A stretch of DNA of 47,898 nt from Labilithrix sp. (GTDB lineage: Bacteria > Myxococcota > Polyangia > Polyangiales > Polyangiaceae): positions 1 through 47,898 of the forward strand of contig JAQBQL010000108.1 in assembly GCA_028287035.1 (NCBI GenBank). Direction: 5' to 3'. Of this stretch, positions 28,006-36,810 are shown in pieces. The number at the start of each line of letters is the position of its first letter. Within the stretch, counting starts at the first letter, position 1. A program made the position numbers and the translations under genes. The notes under the pieces are model-generated. The model was not told the origin of the DNA. It did not search any database and saw only the letters and a list, made by a program, of their open reading frames with translations.

Positions 28006-28596
28006 ATGGCTCGCACTTCCGTTCGTCTCGCGTCCGCTCTCGCTGCTGCCGTCACCCTCACGGTCCTCGCGCCCGCGGCGCACGCCGACCCGCCGCTGCC
28101 TCCGAGCGAGCCGCCGGCCGCGGTCGCCGCGCCGCAGACCGAGTACGTGTCGCGGCTCCCGGAGCGCGGGGCCGCGTACGGGCCGCGCGTCATCAAGGAC
28201 TACGAGGAGGGTGAGCCGGTCCCGCAGGGCTACCATCCGGAGCAGCGGACGCGGACCGGTCTCGTGGTCGGCGGCGCGGTGACGCTCGGCGTGATGTGGA
28301 TGATCTCGGCGCTCGTGGGTGCCGCCATCAACGACGTCGAGCACTCGGACGGGGGCGACTTCCTCTACATCCCGGTCCTCGGGCCGTTCCTGCAGATGAC
28401 GAGGACGGACTCGTCGTCCGGCAACATGGTGCTCGCGATCGACGGCATCGCCCAGGGCGCAGGCGCCGCCATGCTGATCGGCGGGATCGTCGCGCCGCGC
28501 ACGGTCCTCGTCCGGAACGACCTCGCCGAGGTCCGGGTCACGCCGATGAAGGTGGGCCGCGACGGCACGGGGCTCGGGCTCACCGGTACGTTCTGA
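28006..28596 (+). CDS. Secreted or membrane-anchored hypothetical protein
   Basis: A 196-residue exported protein with a clear signal peptide (LASALAAAVTLTVLAPAAHA, cleavage after AHA at about residue 27), then a Pro-rich stretch. Two Gly/Ala-rich hydrophobic segments follow (about 85-107 and 145-165), suggesting an integral membrane protein. A GGGGGA ribosome-site-like run precedes the ATG. Proteins of this type with no known role are frequent in large myxobacterial genomes, and I recognise no specific family. Confidence 0.72.
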   Translation: MARTSVRLASALAAAVTLTVLAPAAHADPPLPPSEPPAAVAAPQTEYVSRLPERGAAYGPRVIKDYEEGEPVPQGYHPEQRTRTGLVVGGAVTLGVMWMISALVGAAINDVEHSDGGDFLYIPVLGPFLQMTRTDSSSGNMVLAIDGIAQGAGAAMLIGGIVAPRTVLVRNDLAEVRVTPMKVGRDGTGLGLTGTF

Positions 28597-28644
28597 CCGC
28601 TCGGCTCTCGCGGAACGCACCACGAACCGAGTACATTCGGCAGG

Positions 28645-30621
28645 ATGCGGCGGCGCCTCTTCCTGATCGGCGCGCTCGTCCTGCCTTCGGTCCTGGTGGC
28701 CAGCGCAGCGCGGGCCGGGGACGATCTCGTGCTCGATCTGGGCGGCCAGTCGCTCGAGCTGCGCCACGTCGACCACGGCACGTTCACGATGGGGGCGACG
28801 TCCGCGAACTCCACCCACGACAAGGACGAGGAGCCGGCCCACTCCGTCACGATCAGCCACGAGCTGTGGATCGGTAAGTACCCCGTCACGCGCGAGCAGT
28901 TCGCGCGCTTCGTGGGCGACACCCGGTACGTCACCGACGCCGAGAAGAGCGGCGGTAGCGGCTGGGACGGCCACCAGCTGGTCCAGAAGAAGGACTACAG
29001 CTGGAAGAGCCCCGGCTTCACGCAGACCGACGAGTCACCGGTCGTGATGGTGAGCTTCGGCGACGCGACGGCCTTCGTCGGCTGGGCCTCGCGCAAGACC
29101 GGCAAGCACGTGCGCCTGCCGACCGAGGCCGAGTGGGAGTATGCGGCTCGCGCCGGCACGACGACGCCCTGGTACGGCGGCGCGACCGAGGCGGAGAACG
29201 CCGGCATCGGCTGGTTCAAGGCGGGCGCGGGCGGCACGCGGCCGGTCGGCCAGAAGCGGCCGAACGCCTTCGGCATCTTCGACATGTCGGGCGACGTCTT
29301 CGAGTGGTGCCGCGACGTGTACCGGCCGTACGGCGAGGGGCCGGTCACGGATCCCGAGGTCACGACCGTCTCCGCCGGCGAGGTCGAGCGGCGCGTCCTC
29401 CGCGGCGGCTCGTGGGCGCGTGACATCAAGCGCGCCCGCAGCGGCGCTCGCTTCCGCGCCGCTCCCGGGGCCCGGTCCGCCGAGTACGGGTTCCGCGTCG
29501 TCGTCACGAGCGACGAAGGGCTGGGCGGCGGCACGTCGAGCCCGGGCGCGGACCTCGCGCCGGTGAGCCCCCTCGGCATCGGCGGCGCGCCGGTACCGGC
29601 GGGCAGCGGAGGCCCGGCGACCCAGGCGAGCGGTCCCCTGGCCGACGGTGAGCCCGTGCGCCTCGAGCCGATCCCGCAGCAGCAGGCCGAGCCGCTCTCG
29701 TGGACCCTTCTCCTCGCTTCACCGATCGCGGCGGCGAGCGCGGTCGTCGCGTGGATGCTGCTGCGTCGCAAGAAGGGCCCGCGTCCGGTCTCGCTCGCGC
29801 CGCTCGGCATCTCGACGCGCCTCGGCGAGGACGGCTTCTTCGTGCGCGCTCCCGGCGCCCCTCGCGGTGCGCGTGTAAAGTACACGTGCCTCGTGGACGG
29901 CGTCGCGGTCACCGACGATGCGCCCGTCGTCGGCGAAGAGACGTTCATCTACACGGGCGCGGTCCCGACCGCGATCCGCATCGTCGAGATCGGTCCGGTG
30001 CGGACGCTGCCGCCGCCGTCGGCGCACGTCCAGTCGGCGCCGCCCGTGCCCTCGTCGGAACGTCCGTCGTCGGTACGCCTTCCCGCGAGCCGGCGGGCGC
30101 CGGTCACCGCCGCGCCTGCGCCCGCCGAGTCGTCGCGCGTGCTCGCGCCCTTCATCGGCGACCCCACGGTGCAGATGGCGACGCTGCCCGCCTACGACGA
30201 CGACGGAGCCGGCGAATCCGTGCCGGCCGAGGTGGACCAGGTCACGGTGCCCCTCGTCATGCCGGGCATTCCGCCCGCGCCGCTCACGGAGCCGCAGCCG
30301 GCGCCCGTCGTGCCCGCCGCGCCGCCGTCGGAGCCGCAGTCCGTCCCGTTCGTCCCGCCGGTGCACGACGCGGACGGGGACCCGCCGCCCGCGAGCATCC
30401 CGACGATGGCGCCGCTCTCGCAGCACATCCGGCCCATCATGAAGACGCTGCCGCCTCCCACGGGCATGTCGCTCCCGCCCGCGCCGCCGCCGTCGCTGGC
30501 CGCGGGCGTCGAGGAGCCTCCGCCGGCGTCCGCCGTGATCGCGCCGCTCACCGTCGCCGAGGACGCGAGCGCCGAAGCCCCGCAGGAGGCGCCGTTCCTG
30601 GGACATCCCGGTGCGTACTGA
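28645..30621 (+). CDS. FGE/sulfatase-modifying-factor-like protein with Pro-rich C-terminus
   Basis: A 658-residue exported protein. After a signal peptide (about 1-26) comes an FGE-sulfatase-type domain (about 35-290) with FTMGATSANSTHDKDEEPAH, KYPVTREQFARFVGDTRYVT, RLPTEAEWEYAARAGTTTPW and RGGSWARDIKRARSGARF. A transmembrane helix follows (about 353-371), then a beta-type domain, then a long Pro/Ala-rich tail. The two Cys used by true formylglycine-generating enzymes are absent from the final catalytic segment, so it is probably not an oxidase; such Cys-less members often act as ligand-binding or scaffold domains. Its 3' end overlaps the glycosyltransferase gene by 11 nt, indicating coupled expression. 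Confidence 0.82.
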   Translation: MRRRLFLIGALVLPSVLVASAARAGDDLVLDLGGQSLELRHVDHGTFTMGATSANSTHDKDEEPAHSVTISHELWIGKYPVTREQFARFVGDTRYVTDAEKSGGSGWDGHQLVQKKDYSWKSPGFTQTDESPVVMVSFGDATAFVGWASRKTGKHVRLPTEAEWEYAARAGTTTPWYGGATEAENAGIGWFKAGAGGTRPVGQKRPNAFGIFDMSGDVFEWCRDVYRPYGEGPVTDPEVTTVSAGEVERRVLRGGSWARDIKRARSGARFRAAPGARSAEYGFRVVVTSDEGLGGGTSSPGADLAPVSPLGIGGAPVPAGSGGPATQASGPLADGEPVRLEPIPQQQAEPLSWTLLLASPIAAASAVVAWMLLRRKKGPRPVSLAPLGISTRLGEDGFFVRAPGAPRGARVKYTCLVDGVAVTDDAPVVGEETFIYTGAVPTAIRIVEIGPVRTLPPPSAHVQSAPPVPSSERPSSVRLPASRRAPVTAAPAPAESSRVLAPFIGDPTVQMATLPAYDDDGAGESVPAEVDQVTVPLVMPGIPPAPLTEPQPAPVVPAAPPSEPQSVPFVPPVHDADGDPPPASIPTMAPLSQHIRPIMKTLPPPTGMSLPPAPPPSLAAGVEEPPPASAVIAPLTVAEDASAEAPQEAPFLGHPGAY

Positions 30622-33379
30622 CCGACCGCTGACGGCGATCGTCATGGGGTCGTCGCCCGCGGCCGCGCCTTCGTGGCGAACGCTCCGCACCTCGCGCGCG
30701 CTCGCGCGGCTCGGCGTTCCGTTCGGCGTCGTCGCGTCGGCCGCCGCGCTCGCCGAGGCGCTCGCCGCGCGCACCGGGCCGGTGTGGATCCTCCGCGAGG
30801 GCGCGGTGCCCGCGGACCCGCACCGCGTGCCGCGGGTCCCCGCGCCGTCCGCGACGGGTCGCAGCCTGCTCGGCTTCGGCGCGCCGCCCGACGATCCGGC
30901 ATGGACCTCGTTCCTCGAGGCCACGGCGGGCAACGTGCTGCTGGCGCTCGATCAGCTGCCCCCGGTCGCGAGCGTGCTCGTGGAGGCGCCGGCGCCGCTC
31001 GCCGAGGCCCTGCGCACGGGCCGAGGTCCGGCGCGCGGATGGCTCGCGCGAACGGCGGGTAGTGACCCGCTCGCGCTCGCGTGCTCGGCGCTGGCGGCGC
31101 GCGTCCGTGCGGTGCGCTTGCCCGCGTTCGACGTCTCGGACCGCGCGCCGATGCGCGTCGTGGAGCTCGTGACCACGCTGCATCGCGGGGGCGCCGAGCG
31201 GCTCGTGCTCGATCTCTCGATGGAGCTGGCGAGGCTCGGCGTCGACGTGACCCTCGCCGTGCTCGACCACGCGACGCGCACCACCTTCGAGGCGCCGCCG
31301 GGCACCATGTTCCTCGATGCGGTGGCGGCCTCGCGACCGGACCGCCTGCGCGCCCTCGGCGATCTCGCGATCGCGGCCGGCGCCGACGTGCTGCACGCCC
31401 ACCTCGTCAACGGCGAGGACCTCGCGCTGCTGGCGAGCGCCGGCATCCCGGTCGTCACCACCATCCACAACTCGGAGCCCGGCTGGCCCATCAAGCTCGG
31501 CTCCCTTCGTCCTGGAGACCTCGGGCTCGTCATCGCGTGCAGCCGTGACGTCGAGCGACAGCTCCTCGCGGCAGGGCTCCCTGCGCCGGTGCGCACGGTG
31601 TGGAACGGCATCGCCGCCCGCGCCCCGCGACCCCACGCGCCGCGGACGCCCGGAGCGCCGGAGCCGCCGCTGCGGCTGCTCGCGGTCGCCAACCACCGGC
31701 CCCAGAAGCGGCTCGAGCGCCTTCCCACCATCGTCGCCGAGCTCCGGCGCCGCGGCCGCGACGCGACACTGGCCATCGTCGGCGAGCCCGTGAAGAACGA
31801 CCCCGTGATGGTGGCAATCGAGGGGTCGATCCGCGAGGAGATCGCGCGCCACGGCCTCGAGCACCACATCGCGCTCGAGGGATCGACGAGCGACGTGGCT
31901 GCGCTCTACGACCGGCACGACGTCGTGGTCTCGACGAGCGCCTTCGAGGGCCTCAGCCTCGTGCACCTCGAGGCGCTGGCGGCCGGGCTCCCGCTCGTCA
32001 CGACCGCGGTGGCCGGCAGCGACGAGCTCGCGCGCAAGCACGCCCACGCGCACGTCGTTCCGCTCGACGCGTCACCGAAGGTCTTCGGCGCTGCCATCGT
32101 GGAGGCGGAGGCGGCGCTCGCGACGACGCCGGCGCGGGAGCTCGCGCCCGACTTCACGGCGCCCAAGATGGCCGAGCGCCACGCCGAGCTCTTCGCGCGT
32201 CTCCTCCAGACACCGCGTGGCCCGCGCGCCGGAGGCCTCGTGCTCGTGGCGAACAACTTCTCGACGGGCGGCGCGCAGTCGAGCGGTCGGCGCTTGCTCA
32301 CGACCCTCGCCGCGGCGGGCGTTCGCGTGCGCGCGGTGGTCATCCAGGAGCAGGCCGCGTATCGGACGGCGGGCCGCCGCGCCCTCGAGGAGGCGGGGAT
32401 CGACGTGCACGTGGCCCCGCGGGCCGGCGACGTCGACCCGCTCGTCACGGCGCGCGCGGTGGCGCAGGTGGTCGACGACTTCGGTCCCGATGCGGTCCTG
32501 TTCTGGAACGTCATCTCGCAGCACAAGGTGCTCCTCGCCGATCTCCTGCTCGGAACTCGCATCTGGGACGTGAGCCCGGGCGAGATGTACTTCACCTCGT
32601 TCGACCGGTACTTCGAGCGTCCGCGCGTGGGCAGCCCCTACCTCTCGCTGCGCGACTACGGCCAGCGTCTCGCGGGCGTGATCGTGAAGTACGAGGGCGA
32701 GCGGGCACGTGCCGAGGCGGCGCTCGGCGTCGCGGTGTCGGTGGTGCCGAACGGGGTCCTCGTCCCGGCCACGCCGCCCGAGCCGCGGAGGCGCGCGCGG
32801 ACCGTCATCGGTACGCTCGCGCGGCTCTCGCCCGACAAGAAGCTCGAGCAGCTGATCGACGCGGTCGGCCATGCCGTCGCGAGCGGTCACTTCGCCGCGT
32901 GCGAGCTGCGGATCGCCGGCGTGAGCGACACCGGCGACGCCGCGTACGTCGCGAGCCTCCACGAGCGCGCGAAGGACCTCCCCATCGTGTGGGCAGGAGA
33001 GCAGGAGTCGTCCACGTTCCTCGCCGACCTCGATCTGTTCGCCATGGTCTCCGAGCCGAGCGGCTGCCCGAACGCCTCGCTCGAGGCGATGGCGGCCGGC
33101 CTCGCCGTCGTGGCCACCGATGCAGGCGGCGCGCGCGAGCAGATCGTCCACGAGGAGACGGGCCTCCTCGTGCCCCGTGGTGACGTCGCCGCGCTCGGCG
33201 ATGCGCTGGTCCGCCTCGCCGCCGATGCGCCGCGGCGTGCCGAGCTCGGCCGGGCCGCCCATGCGCGCGCCCGCGCGCAGTTCGACGTGCGCCGGATGGC
33301 CCGCGACTACGCCCGCATCTGCCTCGGCGCGGTGCCGGGCCCGCTCGCCGCGCCGGATCTGGTAGAGCCCCCGCGGTGA
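30611..33379 (+). CDS. Tandem GT4-type glycosyltransferase (two GT-B catalytic units in one chain)
   Basis: A 922-residue protein. Residues 1-180 are of unknown type. A first GT4 unit runs about 181-535, starting MRVVELVTTLHRGGAERL, with VANHRPQKRLERLP and the E-x7-E motif FEGLSLVHLEAL. A second unit runs about 540-910, starting LVLVANNFSTGGAQSS, with IGTLARLSPDKKLEQLI and SEPSGCPNASLEAMAAG. In the second unit the first Glu of E-x7-E is replaced by Ser, although a Glu lies two residues earlier. The GTG start overlaps the FGE-like gene, and the stop overlaps rsmG. It probably adds two sugars successively to a polysaccharide or glycan; donors and acceptor are unknown. Confidence 0.85.
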   Translation: MRTDRPLTAIVMGSSPAAAPSWRTLRTSRALARLGVPFGVVASAAALAEALAARTGPVWILREGAVPADPHRVPRVPAPSATGRSLLGFGAPPDDPAWTSFLEATAGNVLLALDQLPPVASVLVEAPAPLAEALRTGRGPARGWLARTAGSDPLALACSALAARVRAVRLPAFDVSDRAPMRVVELVTTLHRGGAERLVLDLSMELARLGVDVTLAVLDHATRTTFEAPPGTMFLDAVAASRPDRLRALGDLAIAAGADVLHAHLVNGEDLALLASAGIPVVTTIHNSEPGWPIKLGSLRPGDLGLVIACSRDVERQLLAAGLPAPVRTVWNGIAARAPRPHAPRTPGAPEPPLRLLAVANHRPQKRLERLPTIVAELRRRGRDATLAIVGEPVKNDPVMVAIEGSIREEIARHGLEHHIALEGSTSDVAALYDRHDVVVSTSAFEGLSLVHLEALAAGLPLVTTAVAGSDELARKHAHAHVVPLDASPKVFGAAIVEAEAALATTPARELAPDFTAPKMAERHAELFARLLQTPRGPRAGGLVLVANNFSTGGAQSSGRRLLTTLAAAGVRVRAVVIQEQAAYRTAGRRALEEAGIDVHVAPRAGDVDPLVTARAVAQVVDDFGPDAVLFWNVISQHKVLLADLLLGTRIWDVSPGEMYFTSFDRYFERPRVGSPYLSLRDYGQRLAGVIVKYEGERARAEAALGVAVSVVPNGVLVPATPPEPRRRARTVIGTLARLSPDKKLEQLIDAVGHAVASGHFAACELRIAGVSDTGDAAYVASLHERAKDLPIVWAGEQESSTFLADLDLFAMVSEPSGCPNASLEAMAAGLAVVATDAGGAREQIVHEETGLLVPRGDVAALGDALVRLAADAPRRAELGRAAHARARAQFDVRRMARDYARICLGAVPGPLAAPDLVEPPR

Positions 33380-34062
33380 GCACCGATCGCCTTCCGCTCG
33401 TCCTGCCCCTCTCGTCGCCGCTCGTGCCGCCGGCCGACCTCGCCGCGCGGCTCGACGCCCTCGCGGTCTCCCTGCCTGCGCCGGCGCTCGCGCAGCTCGG
33501 CGACTACCTGGGGCGGCTGCTCGCGATGAACGAGCAGATGAACCTGACCGCGATCCGCGACGAGGCGAGCGCCTGGGAGCGGCACGCGCTCGACGCCCTC
33601 GCGCTCGTGCCGTTGCTCGCCGACGTGCCGGCGGGCGCGCGGCTGCTCGACGTCGGTTCGGGCGGCGGCATCCCGGGGATCCCGCTCGCGATCGCGCGGC
33701 CCGACCTCGCGGTGACGCTCCTCGACGCCACGCAGAAGAAGGTGAGCTTCCTCGCCGCCGTGAGCTCCGCGATCGGCCTCCAGAACGTCACCACCGTCGC
33801 CGGCCGCGCCGAGGAGCTCCGTCGGGGAGGGCTCGGCACCTTCGACGTGGTCACGGCCCGCGCCGTCGCGCGCCTCGCGCTCCTCGCCGGGCTGGTGCTC
33901 CCGTTCGTGCGGCCGGGCGGGCGCGCGCTGCTCGTCAAGGGTCAGCGCGCCGACGAGGAGCTCGCCGAGGCCGCGCGCATCCTGAAGAAGCTCGGCGCCG
34001 TGCACGAGGCGACGGTTCCGACGCCGACCGGGCGCATCGTGGTCCTGCGCGCCCGCGGCTGA
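33376..34062 (+). CDS. rsmG: 16S rRNA (guanine-527-N7)-methyltransferase RsmG
   Basis: A 228-residue SAM-dependent rRNA methyltransferase (GidB) acting on G527 of 16S rRNA. Family motifs are MNEQMNLTAIRD, WERHALDALAL, the SAM-binding LLDVGSGGGIPGIPLAI, ATQKKVSFL and VTARAVARL. Length is normal. The GTG start overlaps the stop of the tandem glycosyltransferase gene (GTGA), so it is co-translated with it. The gene ends one base before the convergent mannosyltransferase gene. In many bacteria rsmG sits beside mnmG and parAB near the origin; none of these is here. Confidence 0.93.
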   Translation: MSTDRLPLVLPLSSPLVPPADLAARLDALAVSLPAPALAQLGDYLGRLLAMNEQMNLTAIRDEASAWERHALDALALVPLLADVPAGARLLDVGSGGGIPGIPLAIARPDLAVTLLDATQKKVSFLAAVSSAIGLQNVTTVAGRAEELRRGGLGTFDVVTARAVARLALLAGLVLPFVRPGGRALLVKGQRADEELAEAARILKKLGAVHEATVPTPTGRIVVLRARG

Positions 34063-34782
34063 TCAGAGCCTGCCGACGATTGCCTCGGCGCGCAGCTTCC
34101 ACACGACGCCGATCGCCTCGAGGAAGATCTTCCGGCTCATCTTGGAGGCGCCGGCGGTGCGGTCCACGAAGACGATCGGCACCTCGGCGACGCGCATCCC
34201 CTTGCGGATCGCGCGGTAGGTCATCTCGATCTGGAACGAGTAGCCGTTCGAGTGGATCGTATCGATGTCGATCGCCTCGAGAGCGCGCCGCGTGAAGGCC
34301 TTGTAGCCCGAGGTCAGGTCCTTCACGCCGAGGCCGAGGATCGTGCGCGAGTACAGCGAGCCGCCCTTGGAGATGACGTGACGTCCGACGCCCCACCCCT
34401 CGACGCCGCCGCCCGGGATGTTCCGCGATCCGATCACGACGTCCGCGCCGTCGTCGAGCGCCTGCACGAAGGCCGGCAGGTAGCGCGTGTCGTGGGAGAG
34501 ATCGGCGTCCATCTCGAAGAACCGGTCGTAGCCCTCGCGTAGGCCCTTCTGGAACGCCTGGATGTAGGCGGTGCCGAGCCCCAGCTTGCCCGCGCGATGC
34601 ATGACCGTGATGTGATCGTCCTTCGCGGCGAGTCCGTCGGCGAGGTCACCGGTGCCGTCCGGCGAGCTGTCGTCCACGATCATGAGGTGCGCTTCGGGGA
34701 ACGCGGAACGAACTGCCGCGGCGAAGCGCGGGAGGTTGTCCTTCTCGTTGTAAGTCGGGGTGACGATGAGGGTTCTGGACAC
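34063..34782 (-). CDS. Polyprenyl-phosphate mannosyl/glucosyltransferase (Dpm1-like GT2)
   Basis: A 239-residue GT2 enzyme that should transfer mannose or a similar sugar from a nucleotide donor to polyprenyl phosphate at the inner face of the membrane. Features are LIVTPTYNEKDNLP, the nucleotide-binding MIVDDSSPDGTGDLAD, FFEMDADLSHD with the metal-binding acidic motif, GSRNIPGGGVEGW and the RTAGASKMSRKIFLEA end typical of polyprenol monophosphomannose synthases. No C-terminal membrane domain is present. GTG 34782 (VSRTLIV) is the best start; the much longer open frame upstream is antisense to the GAF kinase gene. It is convergent with rsmG. Confidence 0.88.
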   Translation of the reverse strand: MSRTLIVTPTYNEKDNLPRFAAAVRSAFPEAHLMIVDDSSPDGTGDLADGLAAKDDHITVMHRAGKLGLGTAYIQAFQKGLREGYDRFFEMDADLSHDTRYLPAFVQALDDGADVVIGSRNIPGGGVEGWGVGRHVISKGGSLYSRTILGLGVKDLTSGYKAFTRRALEAIDIDTIHSNGYSFQIEMTYRAIRKGMRVAEVPIVFVDRTAGASKMSRKIFLEAIGVVWKLRAEAIVGRL

Positions 34783-34872
34783 GGCGGGCGGTTTATACCA
34801 CGGGTTCCCGGTCCGGCCGCGCGATGGCAGGCTCTTCACCCGACCCCAAGAAAAGCGGGTTAGAATCGATCC

Positions 34873-36810
34873 GTGGCCCTCAAATCCACGCGTCCACCGG
34901 CGATCCCGGGTGCCCCGCCGAGCGAGCCTGCGCTCGGGGTCGGCGCGCTGACCGCGTCGTCCGACGGGCCGGCCGCGCCAGTCGCGCGTCGCCGAAGCTC
35001 CACGCGCGACCTCGACGTCCGCGCCCTGCAGGCCGAGCACCGGCTCGCCGAGCTGCAGCAGGAGCTCGATCGCGAGCGCCGGACCGGCGTTGCCCTCCGC
35101 GAGGTCGGTCTCGCCCTCGGGACCACGCTCGATCTCGATCAGCTCCTCGAGCTGATCCTCAAGAAGATCATCGACGCGGTCGAGGCCGATCGCGCGACGC
35201 TCTACCTCCTCGACGAGCGGCAGGGCGATCTCGTCTCGCGCATCGTCCAGGGTGACGAGGTCCGCGCCATTCGCCTCAAGGTCGGGCAGGGCATCGCCGG
35301 CACCGTCGCGCAGACGAGCAAGGCGCTCCTCGTCAACGACCCCTACGAGGATCCGCGGTTCAATCCGGAATGGGACATGACGTCGGGGTACCGCACGCGG
35401 TCCATCCTCGCCGTGCCCATGAAGAACCACCTGGGGCGCACCATCGGCGTCATCCAGGTCCTCAACAAGAAGACCGGGAAGTTCAGCGACCACGACGCGG
35501 TCATCCTCGCGGCGCTCGCGACGCAGGCGGCGATCTCGATCGACAACTCGCGGCTCTTCTCGTCGGTGACGCAGAAGAACACCGAGCTCCTCGAGATCAA
35601 GGAGCAGCTCGAGCACCGGGTGCGCGATCTCAAGCTCCTGTTCGACCTCGAGTCGGCGATGGGTCGTGCCACGTCGCTCGACGAGCTCTTCACGGGCGTC
35701 CTCGGCGAGGCGCTGCGCACCAGCAACGCGCTGGCCGGCGCGTTCGCGCTCCGTCACGACAGCACCGAGGTCGCGCACCTCTACGTCATGAAGAACGGCG
35801 AGGAGCACCCCGTCCGCACGTCGGTGCGGGCGCGCGCCGGCTTCACGGGGCTCGCGATGGCCGAGGGCGAGGTGGTCTTCACCAACGACGCGACGTCGCA
35901 CCCGGCGTCCGATCCGGCGCTCGACGCGATCCTCGGCGAGCCATGCCGCTCGTGCATCTGCGTCCCGCTCGAGGGCGAGGACGGTGACTCGATCGGCGCC
36001 ATCGCTCTCTACAACAAGGCGGGCGGTCGCGGCTTCGACGAGGACGATCGGGCGCTCCTGCTCCTCATCGCCGCCAACGCGTCGACCGCGGTGCAGCTCC
36101 AGATGTCCCGCGAGTCGCGCGAGCGCGAGGAGCGGCTCACCACCATCGGCCGGCTGCTCTCGGGCGTGATCCACGACCTCAAGACGCCGCTCACCGTGAT
36201 CAGCGGTTACGTGCAGCTGATGCAGGCCGCCGACAAGCGCGACGTCCGCGAGGAGTACGCGGAGCTCGCCCTCCGTCAGTTCGATCACATCGGCGCGATG
36301 CAGCGCGACGTCCTCGAGTTCGCGCGCGGCGAGAAGAACGTCCTCGTCCGCAAGGTCTACCTGGCGAAGTTCTTCGGCGACGTGCGCGAGCAGCTGCAGA
36401 TGCAGCTCGCGCGTCTCGGCGTCGAGCTCGTCATCGACCTCGCCGACAAGGGCACGGCGCGCTTCGACGAGGGCAAGATCCTCCGCGTCATCCACAACCT
36501 CGCGCGCAACGCCGCCGAGGCGATGGGCGACAAGGGCGGCAAGTTCACCATCAAGGTGATGCGCGAGAAGGACAAGGCCGGCGAGGAGACGCTGCTCCTC
36601 AACTTCTCGGACACGGGCCCCGGCATCCCGAAGGACATCGAGCACCGCCTCTTCCAGTCGTTCGTCACGAGCGGCAAGAAGGGCGGCACGGGCCTCGGGC
36701 TCGCCATCACGAAGCGCATCGCCGAGGAGCACGGCGGATCGATCAGCGTTCACTCCACGAGCCGCGGCGCCACCTTCAAGATGCGCCTCCCCCAGGCGCA
36801 TCATGAGTAG
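34873..36810 (+). CDS. GAF-GAF sensor histidine kinase
   Basis: A 645-residue cytosolic kinase. A disordered N-terminus and a coiled coil (about 45-75) are followed by GAF-1 (about 80-230, LLELILKKIIDAVEADRATL through AAISIDNSRLF), a short coiled coil and GAF-2 (about 260-410). HisKA follows with SGVIHDLKTPLTVISGY (His about 434), then HATPase ending GGTGLGLAITKRIAEEHGG. The start is GTG 34873. Its stop overlaps the ATG of the L,D-transpeptidase gene by 8 nt. GAF domains usually bind small molecules such as cyclic nucleotides, but the ligand is unknown. No response regulator is adjacent. Confidence 0.87.
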   Translation: MALKSTRPPAIPGAPPSEPALGVGALTASSDGPAAPVARRRSSTRDLDVRALQAEHRLAELQQELDRERRTGVALREVGLALGTTLDLDQLLELILKKIIDAVEADRATLYLLDERQGDLVSRIVQGDEVRAIRLKVGQGIAGTVAQTSKALLVNDPYEDPRFNPEWDMTSGYRTRSILAVPMKNHLGRTIGVIQVLNKKTGKFSDHDAVILAALATQAAISIDNSRLFSSVTQKNTELLEIKEQLEHRVRDLKLLFDLESAMGRATSLDELFTGVLGEALRTSNALAGAFALRHDSTEVAHLYVMKNGEEHPVRTSVRARAGFTGLAMAEGEVVFTNDATSHPASDPALDAILGEPCRSCICVPLEGEDGDSIGAIALYNKAGGRGFDEDDRALLLLIAANASTAVQLQMSRESREREERLTTIGRLLSGVIHDLKTPLTVISGYVQLMQAADKRDVREEYAELALRQFDHIGAMQRDVLEFARGEKNVLVRKVYLAKFFGDVREQLQMQLARLGVELVIDLADKGTARFDEGKILRVIHNLARNAAEAMGDKGGKFTIKVMREKDKAGEETLLLNFSDTGPGIPKDIEHRLFQSFVTSGKKGGTGLGLAITKRIAEEHGGSISVHSTSRGATFKMRLPQAHHE

